A stretch of DNA of 64,000 bases from Fortiea contorta PCC 7126 (lineage in GTDB: Bacteria > Cyanobacteriota > Cyanobacteriia > Cyanobacteriales > Nostocaceae), in NCBI RefSeq assembly GCF_000332295.1, contig NZ_KB235930.1:3623895-3687894 (forward strand), in the 5' to 3' direction. Under the pieces are notes generated by a model. That model was given only the letters and a program-made list of their open reading frames with translations, had not been told where the DNA came from and searched no databases. The position numbers and the translations under genes were made by a program. This document shows positions 56,201-63,528 of this stretch, piece after piece (within the stretch, counting starts at the first letter, position 1; each line of letters opens with the position of its first letter).

Positions 56201-57272
56201 AGGTAGAGGTGATTTGACAGTGACAAAAACCGACGGTAAGAAGTTTATCGCCGCTGGTCAAACTACCGTATACACCATTGTGGTGACTAACTCCCAACCA
56301 GTGAACGGTGGACAATGGGATAATATTGCTGGTATCGACGTCATTGACACCGCCCCTGCTGGCGTCACCTTTACTAGTTGGACTTGCAGTGCGACTGCTG
56401 GTTCTGGCTGTGCTGTAGCTGCGGGCACTGGTGATGTGAATACCAGTGTGACTTTATTAAAATCTGGTCAGGCTACTATTTTAATTAACGCTAAATTGGC
56501 TGATAACATTGCCAAAGGTACAAAAATTAAGAATATAGCTTCCGTGGATTTACCTAGCACGGTAACTGATCCTGACCAATCATCAAACACAGCTACCGAC
56601 GAAAATACTGTGGGTGGTAATCCTAATGTGCTGTTGGTGAAGCGAATTACAGCCTTGAATGGCGGGACGAAGACTAACGGGGGTGATAATTTGGCGGGAT
56701 ACATGAATGAGGCGAGTAATCCCTACGATGATAATACCATTGAACCTGCCCTAGCTCCCCAATTACCTCAGTATCCCACCGCAGATACTGACAAGTGGCC
56801 GAATCCGAGTACTTTCCTCATCGGTGGCGTTAATGGTGGGAATGTGAAACCGGGAGACGAACTTGAATATACGATTTATTTCCTCTCGACTGGAGATAAC
56901 GAAGCGAATCAAGTGTTATTTTGCGATCGCATTCCCAATAATACTACCTTTATTCCCACCGCTAAAGCCGGCGATCCGCAAGCCGCACCAGGTGGTCTAC
57001 CCAGTGCAGACAGAGGTATTATCGTCAGACTCAACGGACAAAACCAAACTCTCACCAACGCCCAAGATGGCGATATCGGTCGCTATTTTCCCCCTAGTGA
57101 AGACCCTGTTGCATTTTATGCGAGTCAAAACCCTTCGCGACAAATTAAATGCGGTGGCGCAAATACCAACGGTGCGGTAGTTGTGGATTTAGGGACATTA
57201 CCCAGCGCCACCGGTTCCGGTACACCCACTGGTTCCTATGGCTTTGTTCGCTTCCGGGGTAGGGTGAAATAG
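53250..57272 (+). CDS. Giant exported protein with seven DUF7933-like modules (surface locus gene 6)
   Basis: Protein of 1340 residues; signal peptide with long basic n-region, cleavage after about Ala45 (ASSAWA-KI). Seven tandem modules start with (N/K/G/S/E)K(A/S/E)F near residues 50, 196, 331, 455, 597, 728 and 857, each with a strand like SRLTITI, an NLPAG-type turn and a cysteine pair (NSCGG ... GECSI). They fit the DUF7933/DUF11 Ig-like group. A DUF11 module (about 990-1095; TVTKTDGKKFIAAGQ) and a final module (DELEYTIYFLSTGD) follow. The C-terminus is FVRFRGRVK. Repeats of about 125-145 residues suggest a fibre-like surface stalk with disulfides (inference). ATG at 53250, no clear ribosome-binding site. 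Confidence 0.85.
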   Translation: MKSILKEIRAIAHRRFSPRPTRFSRQLPFGLACTWVMVFASSAWAKIEINKEFNPITINPSQPSKITIRLFNNKATPVTSATFTDNLPAGVIVATPLNLVNSCGGTVTNASGGALSPGDTSIKLTGGTIPASAAVSGECSITVDVTSNTTATNTQTYVNSIPVNGLTGEQDGTTLKSSTEANATLTVEPIKPVTGSKAFSVGNLHGNGTATTMTITINNPNLIDLTAVAFIDNLPASTKVAPTPNIQNTCSGTVTATAGSSAVSLASGTIAPKAACTIKVDLVAADSNTFLNQSFTNTIPVGAITTAQGAKTTNTAALTAPITVQTGAEVKKAFNPSTIQGGETSQLTITINNYNSTAITNADLTDPIPANVTVQSLDSNSCGGTATFTASQVQLTNGTIPAAPAPVGAGSCQIKVTVTSTKKANYTNTIPAGKFGTVNYGAATANLNVLAPVSVGKAFSPNKIIRGQETTLTITLTNTDSNPANITSFTDDLTTMGTGYTVSGAATTTCVGGTVNAPNGGTLIQMNSGQIPAKSGSNKGSCTITVKVKADDLTGQGGNGDGNVTNKVPPGNLKTDLGDNPYQGQADLFLNGKVQLEKSFSDTQRTQGQETTLTIKLINTQPADVNVTSFTDNLNTMGAGFTIASSSTASTNCGGALTAAAGTTQIAMSGGKIPASSFCTITVPVKVSITAPSGSHTNTINVDELKTSIGNNAIRATANLNVKNAVVVSKAFNPPAVAVGGKSRLTITIDREEVFAPNFTGMNLTDTLPAGHTVDATPNVSNNCGGGVSASGATISLTGGALSGDKCQISVDVRVPNSAGTATNTIAAAALKTDQGATNEFAVNADIKRTAATLNLNKSFAPIKVSPGQSSRLSVLIKNNDNDAIDLTGVSFIDNLPLGMDLAAVPNPTFTGSGCSNATFTAVPADNKVIVSGASVVKDATCTLAVDVVSNFAGNLTNVLNSAIVSSSEQVTNANLVKATLTVLGRGDLTVTKTDGKKFIAAGQTTVYTIVVTNSQPVNGGQWDNIAGIDVIDTAPAGVTFTSWTCSATAGSGCAVAAGTGDVNTSVTLLKSGQATILINAKLADNIAKGTKIKNIASVDLPSTVTDPDQSSNTATDENTVGGNPNVLLVKRITALNGGTKTNGGDNLAGYMNEASNPYDDNTIEPALAPQLPQYPTADTDKWPNPSTFLIGGVNGGNVKPGDELEYTIYFLSTGDNEANQVLFCDRIPNNTTFIPTAKAGDPQAAPGGLPSADRGIIVRLNGQNQTLTNAQDGDIGRYFPPSEDPVAFYASQNPSRQIKCGGANTNGAVVVDLGTLPSATGSGTPTGSYGFVRFRGRVK

Positions 57273-57277
57273 ATCTG

Positions 57278-57777
57278 GAAGTGTGGGAGGTGTGGGAGGT
57301 GTGGGGGGTGTGGGGAGTGTGGGAGATGGGGTGATGGGGTGATGGGGAGATGGGGTGATGGGGTGATGGGGAAGTGGGGGAAGCTTTGGATTTTGAGGAG
57401 GATGTTTTGAGTTATGAAATCCAAGTTTCAGGTTCAAAGGCTGACGCTTCAGGTTCAAAGGCTCAAGTTTCAGGTTCAAAGGCTCAAGCTTCAGGCTCAA
57501 AGGCTCAAGCTTCAGGCTCAAAGGCTCAAGCTTCAGGTTCAAAGGCTGACGCTTCAGGTTCAAAGGCTCAAGTTTCAGGTTCAAAGGCTGACGCTTCAGG
57601 TTCAAAGGCTGACGCTTCAGGTTCAAAAGCTCAAGTTTCAGGTTCAAAGGCTCAAACTTTATCCCCATCACCCCACCTCCCACACTCCCCACACCTCCCA
57701 CACCTCCCACACCTCCCACACCTCCCACACCTCCCACACTCCCCATCACCCCACCACCCCATCACCCCATCACCCCA
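57278..57777. repeat. Composite repeat: G-rich arm, 21-bp tandem array, C-rich arm (copy A)
   Basis: Starts six bases after the stop of surface gene 6. G-rich arm 57278-57380 (GTGTGGGAGG and GGGGTGATGG units); array 57428-57658 of eleven 21-bp units of type TCAGGTTCAAAGGCTCAAGTT (with GACGC and GCTTC variants); C-rich arm 57661-57777 complementary in type to the G-rich arm. It ends at the moaD stop codon. Frames through the array are open on both strands because the unit is a multiple of three, but there is no start signal; I do not regard it as coding. Confidence 0.85.
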
Positions 57778-57779
57778 CG

Positions 57780-58040
57780 CTAACCACCGCTAACTGGGGG
57801 GATTAAGACTACCTCATCCCCATTTTGAAGAATGGTATCTGGTTCGACAAATATCAGATTAATTCCGAAGCGGGTGAGGTGGCGCCACTGTTTCAGTTCT
57901 GGGTGTTCTGCAATCAGGCGATCGCACACGGCACTAACGGGTGTATCTTGGGGAAAATTCCATACCAATTCTGCAGCTCCACACGCTTCTTGATAAGCGG
58001 CGAATAATTTGACGGTGACGGTGATTGCAGAATTGGACAT
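57780..58040 (-). CDS. moaD: Molybdopterin synthase sulfur carrier subunit MoaD
   Basis: Ubiquitin-fold protein of 86 residues with the terminal GG (IPPVSGG) that carries sulfur as thiocarboxylate for molybdopterin. Core pattern: VKLFAAYQEACGAAELVW, FVEPDTILQNGDEVVLIPP. ATG at 58040. moaE is not adjacent. The stop is immediately followed (on the minus strand) by the repeat arm of copy A. It is distinct from the MoaD/ThiS-like protein at 40.4 kb next to thrC, which has a different N-terminus and context. Confidence 0.87.
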   Translation of the reverse strand: MSNSAITVTVKLFAAYQEACGAAELVWNFPQDTPVSAVCDRLIAEHPELKQWRHLTRFGINLIFVEPDTILQNGDEVVLIPPVSGG

Positions 58041-58074
58041 AAATTTTCTCGCCCTGAGATGAATACTGACAGAA

Positions 58075-58680
58075 TCAAAAAATTTGTTCTAAACGCTCAA
58101 AGTCTAGTTGCACTTCACTGTGGAGAGTTCGATTGTGGGGGTCAGTTTTTAAAGCTTTTTTGAGATATATTCTGGCTTTGAGCAGTTGATTTTGATTAAT
58201 TAGCGCCCGTCCCCAAATTTGATAAGCGATCGCTTGCCATTGTCGCACTTCTGGATCGTCGGGTAAACGAGCGGCTAAAGCTTCCACCAGAGCGATCGCT
58301 TGGGGAAATCTTTTTTCTTGCAAAAATCGCTGCAACTGTTCATATGTCTTCCATTTCAGCCGTCGCTCTATTTCTGCTAAATGGGGCGGCTTGGGGGTGG
58401 TGACTGTCGTTTTTGGTGCTGTCTGTGGCGGTGTTTGGGGCTGGTCATACCAAGCAGTTGCTGACTGCGTGGTGTGCAACACTGTTTCCTCTGGCGGTAC
58501 TACCGCCAGCAGGAGCTTGTAAGCTTCTGTTAAAGCAATAAACTTATCTTTAGCTTTTTTGTCATCCTGATTGATATCGGGGTGGTATTGCTGCGCCAAG
58601 CGTCGATATGACGTCTTGATATCAGCAAAGGAGGCGCCCGATCTTAAACCCAATAAACGATAGCAATCGCCAAGATCCAT
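58075..58680 (-). CDS. J-domain protein with TPR-like tail
   Basis: Protein of 201 residues. A J domain occupies 1-60 with the HPD motif at 33-35 (LAQQYHPDINQDD), which stimulates Hsp70 ATPase. A Pro/Thr-rich linker (about 64-100) leads to helices of tetratricopeptide type (about 105-200; YEQLQRFLQEKRFPQAIALVEAL, WGRALINQNQLLKARIYLKKAL), likely for substrate or partner binding. It lacks the Gly/Phe and zinc regions of DnaJ. ATG at 58680. Similar short J proteins are common in cyanobacteria. It is 34 bp upstream of moaD on the same strand. Confidence 0.88.
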   Translation of the reverse strand: MDLGDCYRLLGLRSGASFADIKTSYRRLAQQYHPDINQDDKKAKDKFIALTEAYKLLLAVVPPEETVLHTTQSATAWYDQPQTPPQTAPKTTVTTPKPPHLAEIERRLKWKTYEQLQRFLQEKRFPQAIALVEALAARLPDDPEVRQWQAIAYQIWGRALINQNQLLKARIYLKKALKTDPHNRTLHSEVQLDFERLEQIF

Positions 58681-58810
58681 TTTGAGTTATCAGCTATCAA
58701 ATATGCATCTTTCAACTATCAGCACAAAGCTGGAGTTTTTCATGATAAAGAGTAATTTTCTAATTTAAAGTTCAGATTTAACGGAATGGCAAGGGGGCGT
58801 GGGACTAGGA

Positions 58811-59119
58811 AGTGTGGGAGGTGGGGTGATGGGGTGATGGGGTGATGGGGTGGTGTGGGGAGTGTGGGGGATTGGAGCTTGAGCCTTTGAGCCTGACGCT
58901 TGAGCCTTTGAGCCTGAAGCTTGAGCCTTTGAGCCTGACACTTGAGCCTTTGAGCCTGACACTTGAGCCTTTGAGCCTGACACTTGAGCCTTTGAGCCTG
59001 AAGCTTGAGCCTTTGAGCCTGAAGCTTGAGCCTTTGAGCCTGAAGCTTAAATTTCAGAACCCAAAGCTTCCCCTACCTCCCCACCTCCCCACCTCTCCAT
59101 CTCCCCATCTCCCTACCCC
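58811..59119. repeat. Composite repeat, inverted (copy B)
   Basis: Same composite as copy A but with the array in opposite orientation: G-rich arm 58811-58870, eight 21-bp units at 58881-59048 (GAGCCTTTGAGCCTGAAGCTT type, the complement of the copy A unit), then CCAAAGCTTCCCC (59061-59073), whose complement also borders copy A at 57377-57389, and a C-rich arm to 59119. The copy ends next to the clpP stop. No ribosome-binding site or start supports a gene. Confidence 0.85.
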
Positions 59120-59125
59120 CTAATC

Positions 59126-59719
59126 TTACGGTCTTTCCTCAATCACGCGGTCAATCAAGCCGTATTCTTTGGCTTCCGCCGCAGACATGAAGAAGTCACG
59201 ATCCATGTCTTTTTCAATTTTGGCTATGGTTTGACCTGTTTTATCAGCGTAAATGCCGTTGAGTTGTTGACGAATCCGGAGAATCTCTCTGGCTTCAATT
59301 TCGATATCGGTGGCTTGACCACGAGTTCCACCGGAGGGTTGGTGAATCATAATCCGGGAGTGAGGTAAGGCGAGCCGTTTACCTTTGGTACCTGCAGCTA
59401 GCAAAAATGACCCCATCGAGGCGGCTAAACCCACGCAAATTGTGACTACATCTGATTTGATGTGTTGCATGGTGTCGAAAATTGCCAAGCCGGATGTCAC
59501 CATCCCACCAGGAGAGTTGATATATAAATAGATGTCTTTGCCGGGATCTTCAGAATCCAGATACAGCATAACGGCGATAATCTGGTTAGCGATTTCGTCG
59601 TCAATGTCTCGTCCCAAGAAAATAATTCTTTCTCGATAAAGGCGATCGTAGATGCTGATCCAGTCTGTGAATTGCCCTCCCGGCATCCGGTAAGGAACTT
59701 TGGGAATACCTATAGGCAT
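59126..59719 (-). CDS. clpP: ATP-dependent Clp protease proteolytic subunit (ClpP3-like)
   Basis: Serine peptidase subunit of 197 residues with an intact triad: Ser101 in [12 protein letters not shown], His126 in [10 protein letters not shown] and Asp175 in DMDRDFF. Position next to ClpR suggests the cyanobacterial ClpP3/ClpR core, which works with ClpC and is essential where tested; the paralogue number is inference. ATG at 59719. Spacing to the upstream clpR gene is 242 bp, holding an interspersed repeat (TACCGGCGAAGCCGTTCC at about 59790) and no gene. Co-transcription with clpR on the minus strand is likely. Confidence 0.93.
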   Translation of the reverse strand: MPIGIPKVPYRMPGGQFTDWISIYDRLYRERIIFLGRDIDDEIANQIIAVMLYLDSEDPGKDIYLYINSPGGMVTSGLAIFDTMQHIKSDVVTICVGLAASMGSFLLAAGTKGKRLALPHSRIMIHQPSGGTRGQATDIEIEAREILRIRQQLNGIYADKTGQTIAKIEKDMDRDFFMSAAEAKEYGLIDRVIEERP

Positions 59720-59961
59720 TTTCGCTACTCCATTTGTAATGAGTTATTAGTTGGCGTTGCTGAATGATAGGTTGATTTTTATCTCGCGCATACCGGCGAA
59801 GCCGTTCCCGCAGGGTAGACGCAAAGACGCAAAGAATAGACTTTCATTCTTGGTGAAAAACCCCAATTCATCCTGCAATTATGCAACGCCTGAGTTATTA
59901 GTCATTTGTTGTTTGTCATTTGTTGAGTGGAAAGGACAAACGACACAGCACAAATGAACAA

Positions 59962-60624
59962 TTAAAGGATACTGGCAGGTAGTGGGGGATTGGCGAGTTC
60001 TTCTTTTTCAAAAACTCGGTCAATCACGCCGTAATCTCTGGCTTGATAGGGAGTCATGTAGAACAGACGATCCATATCTTTGGTGATTTTTGCTTCTGGC
60101 TGTCCGGTGGTGTAGGACAGGATATCAACCATTGATGCTTTGTTTGCCAGAACTTCCTTCGCCCGAATTTGGATATCCGTTGCTTGACCTTGGGCGTAAC
60201 TCTTTGGCTGGTGCAGGATAATGTTAGCGTTGGGTAAGCTGGCGCGGCAGCCTTTTGTTCCAGCACTGAGTAACATCGCTGCCATACCCATTGCCGAACC
60301 AATGCAGATAGTGTGGATGGGTGGCTTGATGTATTTCATGGTGTCATAGATGGCGAAGGCTTCGGTTTCAAAGCCAATAGGGTCGCCGCTGTAGCCAGAA
60401 GTGCCGGTGGAATTGATATAAATCTTAATCGGTTTTTCGGGGTCGTCGGACTGGAGATAAAGTAGTTGGGCGACGATCAATTCTGTGACAGCAGGCACCA
60501 GTGGCATTCCAAGGTAGACTATTCGCTCCTTCAATAATAAGGAAGGTAAATCTGGCGGTGGTGTCCGGTAGGAGTTGTCGCCGTAGTAGGGGGCTTGAAC
60601 AGCCTTGATGGGGGAAATGTCCAT
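59962..60624 (-). CDS. clpR: Clp protease non-catalytic subunit ClpR
   Basis: ClpP-like protein of 220 residues that has lost activity: Gly113 replaces the nucleophile Ser (IGSAMGMAAML), and Leu187 replaces the catalytic Asp (DMDRLFY), while His138 stays in IILHQPKS. N-terminus MDISPIKAVQAPYYGD and the insert NSTGTSGYSGDPIGFET are ClpR-typical. ClpR forms heteromeric rings with ClpP3 in cyanobacteria. The frame is open from 60693 but the ATG at 60624 gives the family N-terminus; the ribosome-binding site is weak. Confidence 0.93.
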   Translation of the reverse strand: MDISPIKAVQAPYYGDNSYRTPPPDLPSLLLKERIVYLGMPLVPAVTELIVAQLLYLQSDDPEKPIKIYINSTGTSGYSGDPIGFETEAFAIYDTMKYIKPPIHTICIGSAMGMAAMLLSAGTKGCRASLPNANIILHQPKSYAQGQATDIQIRAKEVLANKASMVDILSYTTGQPEAKITKDMDRLFYMTPYQARDYGVIDRVFEKEELANPPLPASIL

Positions 60625-60831
60625 AGCAACTGATCGCCTGAAATTATTGCCGTTAACTGTAATACATCCTAGCGCGATGCTAGCTGTCGTCAAAGTGTGG
60701 ATTTCTCCCTAGTGCGAATGATAACTGGGTATTTGTGATTCACTACCCCATCTGCTAATTTTCCGTAGCGCTGTTGTGGCGCTTTGTTGTTATTTATAAA
60801 TGTATATATCCTGAAGTAGGAAGCCTGGGTT

Positions 60832-62088
60832 ATGAAGGTTAGCTTGCAGCCGTCTTTGAATGATGCTAATTTGGATGCCAATCAATTGAATTCTCAGCGT
60901 CAGTTGTCTATGGCGATTTCGGCAGTTGCTGAGACTTTAGACCGTCAAGTGCCTCTCAATCTTTGTTTGATTCTTGATCACAGTGGTTCAATGAATGGGC
61001 GCCCGTTGGAGACGGTAAAGGAGGCTGCAACTCGTCTGGTTGATCGTCTCAATCCAGGCGATCGCTTGAGTGTGGTAGTGTTCGATCACCGTGCTAAGGT
61101 TTTAGTCCCTAATCAAGTAATTGAAGATCCAGAACATATCAAAAAGCAAATTAATCGTCTCTCTGCTGATGGGGGAACGGCGATTGATGAGGGGTTACGC
61201 TTGGGAATTGAGGAGTTGGCTAAGGGCAAAAAGGAAACTGTTTCTCAAGCTTTTTTGTTGACTGATGGCGAAAATGAACACGGAAACAACGATCGCTGTC
61301 TGAAGTTTGCCCAGTTGGCTGCTGGTTATAATTTGACTTTGAATACTTTGGGTTTTGGTGACAACTGGAATCAAGATGTTTTAGAAAAAATTGCTGATGC
61401 GGCTGCGGGGACTTTATCTTATATTCAACGTCCTGATCAAGCTGTAAATGAGTTTGGGCGCTTGTTCACTCGTGTGCAAACGGTGGGTTTAACTAATGCT
61501 TATTTGTTATTTTCTCTTCAGCCCCAAGTGCGGTTGGCGGAACTCAAACCAGTGGCGCAAGTGGCTCCAGATACGATTGAATTACCTGTGCAACAAGAAG
61601 CAGATGGACGCTTTGCGGTGCGTTTGGGAGATTTGATGAAGGATGCGGAACGGGTAATTTTGGCTAATATTTATCTGGGACAGTTTCAGGAAGGTAGACA
61701 GGCGATCGCAAATGTGCAAATCCGTTATGATGATCCAGCCGCTAATCAGACTGGGTTGTTATCAACTAATCAACCTGTCTATGTTAATGTCACCCAGGCT
61801 TACCAACCTGCAACTAATCTCCAAGTCCAACAGTCTATCTTGGCTTTGGCTAAGTATCGCCAAACTCAATTAGCAGAGGCAAAATTACAGCAGGGCGATC
61901 GCGCTGGAGCAGCGACAATGTTGCAAACTGCAGCGAAAACTGCTTTGCAAATGGGTGATGCTGGCGCAGCGACGGTGTTACAAACTTCTGCTACTCGGCT
62001 ACAAGCAGGCGAAGAGTTATCGGAAAGCGATCGCAAGAAAACTAGAATTGTCTCCAAAACAGTTTTGCAAGATACCCCCCGCCAATGA
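60832..62088 (+). CDS. von Willebrand factor A domain protein (first of tandem pair)
   Basis: Protein of 418 residues. The VWA domain (about 40-215) has a complete MIDAS: Asp49-x-Ser51-x-Ser53 (LILDHSGSM), Thr116 (DGGTAID) and Asp145 (LLTDGEN). A beta-rich middle (about 220-320; VRLAELKPVAQVAPD) and a helical C-terminus (LALAKYRQTQLAEAKLQQGD, AGEELSESDRKKTRIVSKTV) follow. No signal peptide. Likely a metal-dependent protein-interaction protein; partner unknown. ATG at 60832. The next gene is a close paralogue whose ATG overlaps this stop by four bases. Divergent from clpR. Confidence 0.88.
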   Translation: MKVSLQPSLNDANLDANQLNSQRQLSMAISAVAETLDRQVPLNLCLILDHSGSMNGRPLETVKEAATRLVDRLNPGDRLSVVVFDHRAKVLVPNQVIEDPEHIKKQINRLSADGGTAIDEGLRLGIEELAKGKKETVSQAFLLTDGENEHGNNDRCLKFAQLAAGYNLTLNTLGFGDNWNQDVLEKIADAAAGTLSYIQRPDQAVNEFGRLFTRVQTVGLTNAYLLFSLQPQVRLAELKPVAQVAPDTIELPVQQEADGRFAVRLGDLMKDAERVILANIYLGQFQEGRQAIANVQIRYDDPAANQTGLLSTNQPVYVNVTQAYQPATNLQVQQSILALAKYRQTQLAEAKLQQGDRAGAATMLQTAAKTALQMGDAGAATVLQTSATRLQAGEELSESDRKKTRIVSKTVLQDTPRQ

Positions 62089-63365
62089 AAGTTAAATTAC
62101 TGTCGGCGTTAAATGATACTAATATTGATGCAGCGCAATTGAATTCTCAGCGTCAATTGGGGATTTCTATTTCGGCGATCGCTGGTGAGCTTGACCAAAG
62201 TTTACCGTTAAATTTATGCTTGATTCTCGACCAGAGTGGTTCCATGCACGGACAACCAATTCAGACGGTCATTCAAGCTGTTGAGCGGTTATTGGCTCAA
62301 CTCAAGCCAGGCGATCGTCTTTCGGTAATTGCTTTTGCTGGTTCTGCAACTGTAATTATCCCTAACCAAGTTGTCTATGATATTACCAGTATTAAATCGC
62401 AAATTCAGCAGCAATTGTCCGCTGGCGGTGGTACTGTGATTGCCGAAGGTTTGGCGCTGGGAATCACTGAACTAATGAAGGGGACAAAAGGCACTGTTTC
62501 CCAAGCATTTTTACTGACTGATGGACATGGCGAAACTGGCTTGCGAATTTGGAAATGGGATATCACTCCCGATGATAATAAACGCTGTTTAGAACTAGCT
62601 TACAGAGCAACTAGGTTTAATCTGACAATTAATACTCTCGGATTTGGTAGCAGTTGGAACCAAGATTTACTAGAAAAAATTGCTGATGTGGGTGGTGGAA
62701 CTTTAGCTTATATTGAGCATCCAGAACAAGCGGTAGCAGAATTTAGTCGTTTATTTAAGCGCATTCAATCTGTGGGACTCACCAATGCTTATTTGCTCCT
62801 GTCCCTAGTACCGCAAGTAAGGCTCGCGGAACTCAAACCCATTGCCCAAGTGTCCCCTGATACCATTGAGTTACCCCTACAACCAGAAGCGGATGGACGC
62901 TTTGCGGTGCGCTTGGGAGACTTGATGAAAGATGAACAACGGGTAGTGTTAGCTAATATTTATTTGGGAAAGTTACCTTTAGGGGAACAACAAATTGGGC
63001 ATTTGCAAATCCGTTATGATGACCCAGCTGTAGATAAGCAAAATCTACTTTCTCCCATTGTGCCAGTATATGCCAATGTGGTACAGCCCTATCAACCAGC
63101 TCTTGATTCCCAAGTGCAGCAGTCAATTTTAGCATTAGCTAAATATCGCCAAACTCAGCTAGCAGAGACGAAATTACAGCAGGGCGATCGCGTCGGCGCA
63201 GCTACTATGCTACAAACAGCCGCTAAAACCGCTCTGCAAATCGGAGACACCAGCGCAGCTACCGTGTTGCAATCTTCCGCTACCCGTCTCCAAGCCGGTG
63301 AGGAACTTTCAGAAGCAGACCGCAAGAAAACGAGAATTGTTTCTAAGACGGTTTTACAAGAATAA
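62085..63365 (+). CDS. von Willebrand factor A domain protein (second of tandem pair)
   Basis: Paralogue of the preceding gene, 426 residues, near identical in the last 80 residues (AGEELSEADRKKTRIVSKTV) and diverged in the VWA part. MIDAS intact: Asp49, Ser51, Ser53 (LILDQSGSM) and Asp of LLTDGHG. After TDG it has an insertion (ETGLRIWKWDITPDD) not in the first copy, near the metal-site face. The ATGA overlap with the upstream gene indicates co-translation. Probably arose by tandem duplication; the two may form a hetero-oligomer (inference). Confidence 0.88.
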   Translation: MKVKLLSALNDTNIDAAQLNSQRQLGISISAIAGELDQSLPLNLCLILDQSGSMHGQPIQTVIQAVERLLAQLKPGDRLSVIAFAGSATVIIPNQVVYDITSIKSQIQQQLSAGGGTVIAEGLALGITELMKGTKGTVSQAFLLTDGHGETGLRIWKWDITPDDNKRCLELAYRATRFNLTINTLGFGSSWNQDLLEKIADVGGGTLAYIEHPEQAVAEFSRLFKRIQSVGLTNAYLLLSLVPQVRLAELKPIAQVSPDTIELPLQPEADGRFAVRLGDLMKDEQRVVLANIYLGKLPLGEQQIGHLQIRYDDPAVDKQNLLSPIVPVYANVVQPYQPALDSQVQQSILALAKYRQTQLAETKLQQGDRVGAATMLQTAAKTALQIGDTSAATVLQSSATRLQAGEELSEADRKKTRIVSKTVLQE

Positions 63366-63369
63366 TCTG

Positions 63370-63496
63370 TGGGGTGGTGGGGAGATGGGGTGATGGGGTG
63401 ATGGGGTGATGGGGTGATGGGGGAAAATAAAGAATATATGCTTAGGCTTCCTATCTTCTCCTTCCTCCCACACCTCCCACACCTCCCACACTTCCT
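63370..63496. repeat. Degenerate composite repeat without 21-bp array
   Basis: G-rich arm GGGGTGATGG x4 (63370-63424), a 45-bp unrelated core, then C-rich arm CACACCTCCC (63469-63496). Placed between the convergent VWA and desulfurase-like genes, where it could form a long hairpin. Confidence 0.75.
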
Positions 63497-63528
63497 AGCC
63501 TCTAGTCTCTAGTCCCTTTAAAAAAAAA

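Noticed and set aside
57374-57793. Open frames through the 21-bp array encoding SGSKAQA-type heptapeptides
   Set aside because: Unit length is a multiple of three, so several frames on both strands stay open; no ribosome-binding site, and the frames run into the simple C-rich arm.
58842-59123. Frames through the second 21-bp array (LEPLSLK-type repeats and the opposite-strand frame)
   Set aside because: Same reasoning as for copy A; inverted array, no start signals, low-complexity ends.
59751-59957. 68-codon frame between clpR and clpP
   Set aside because: Runs through an interspersed repeat (GGCGAAGCCGTTCC type); not conserved-looking.
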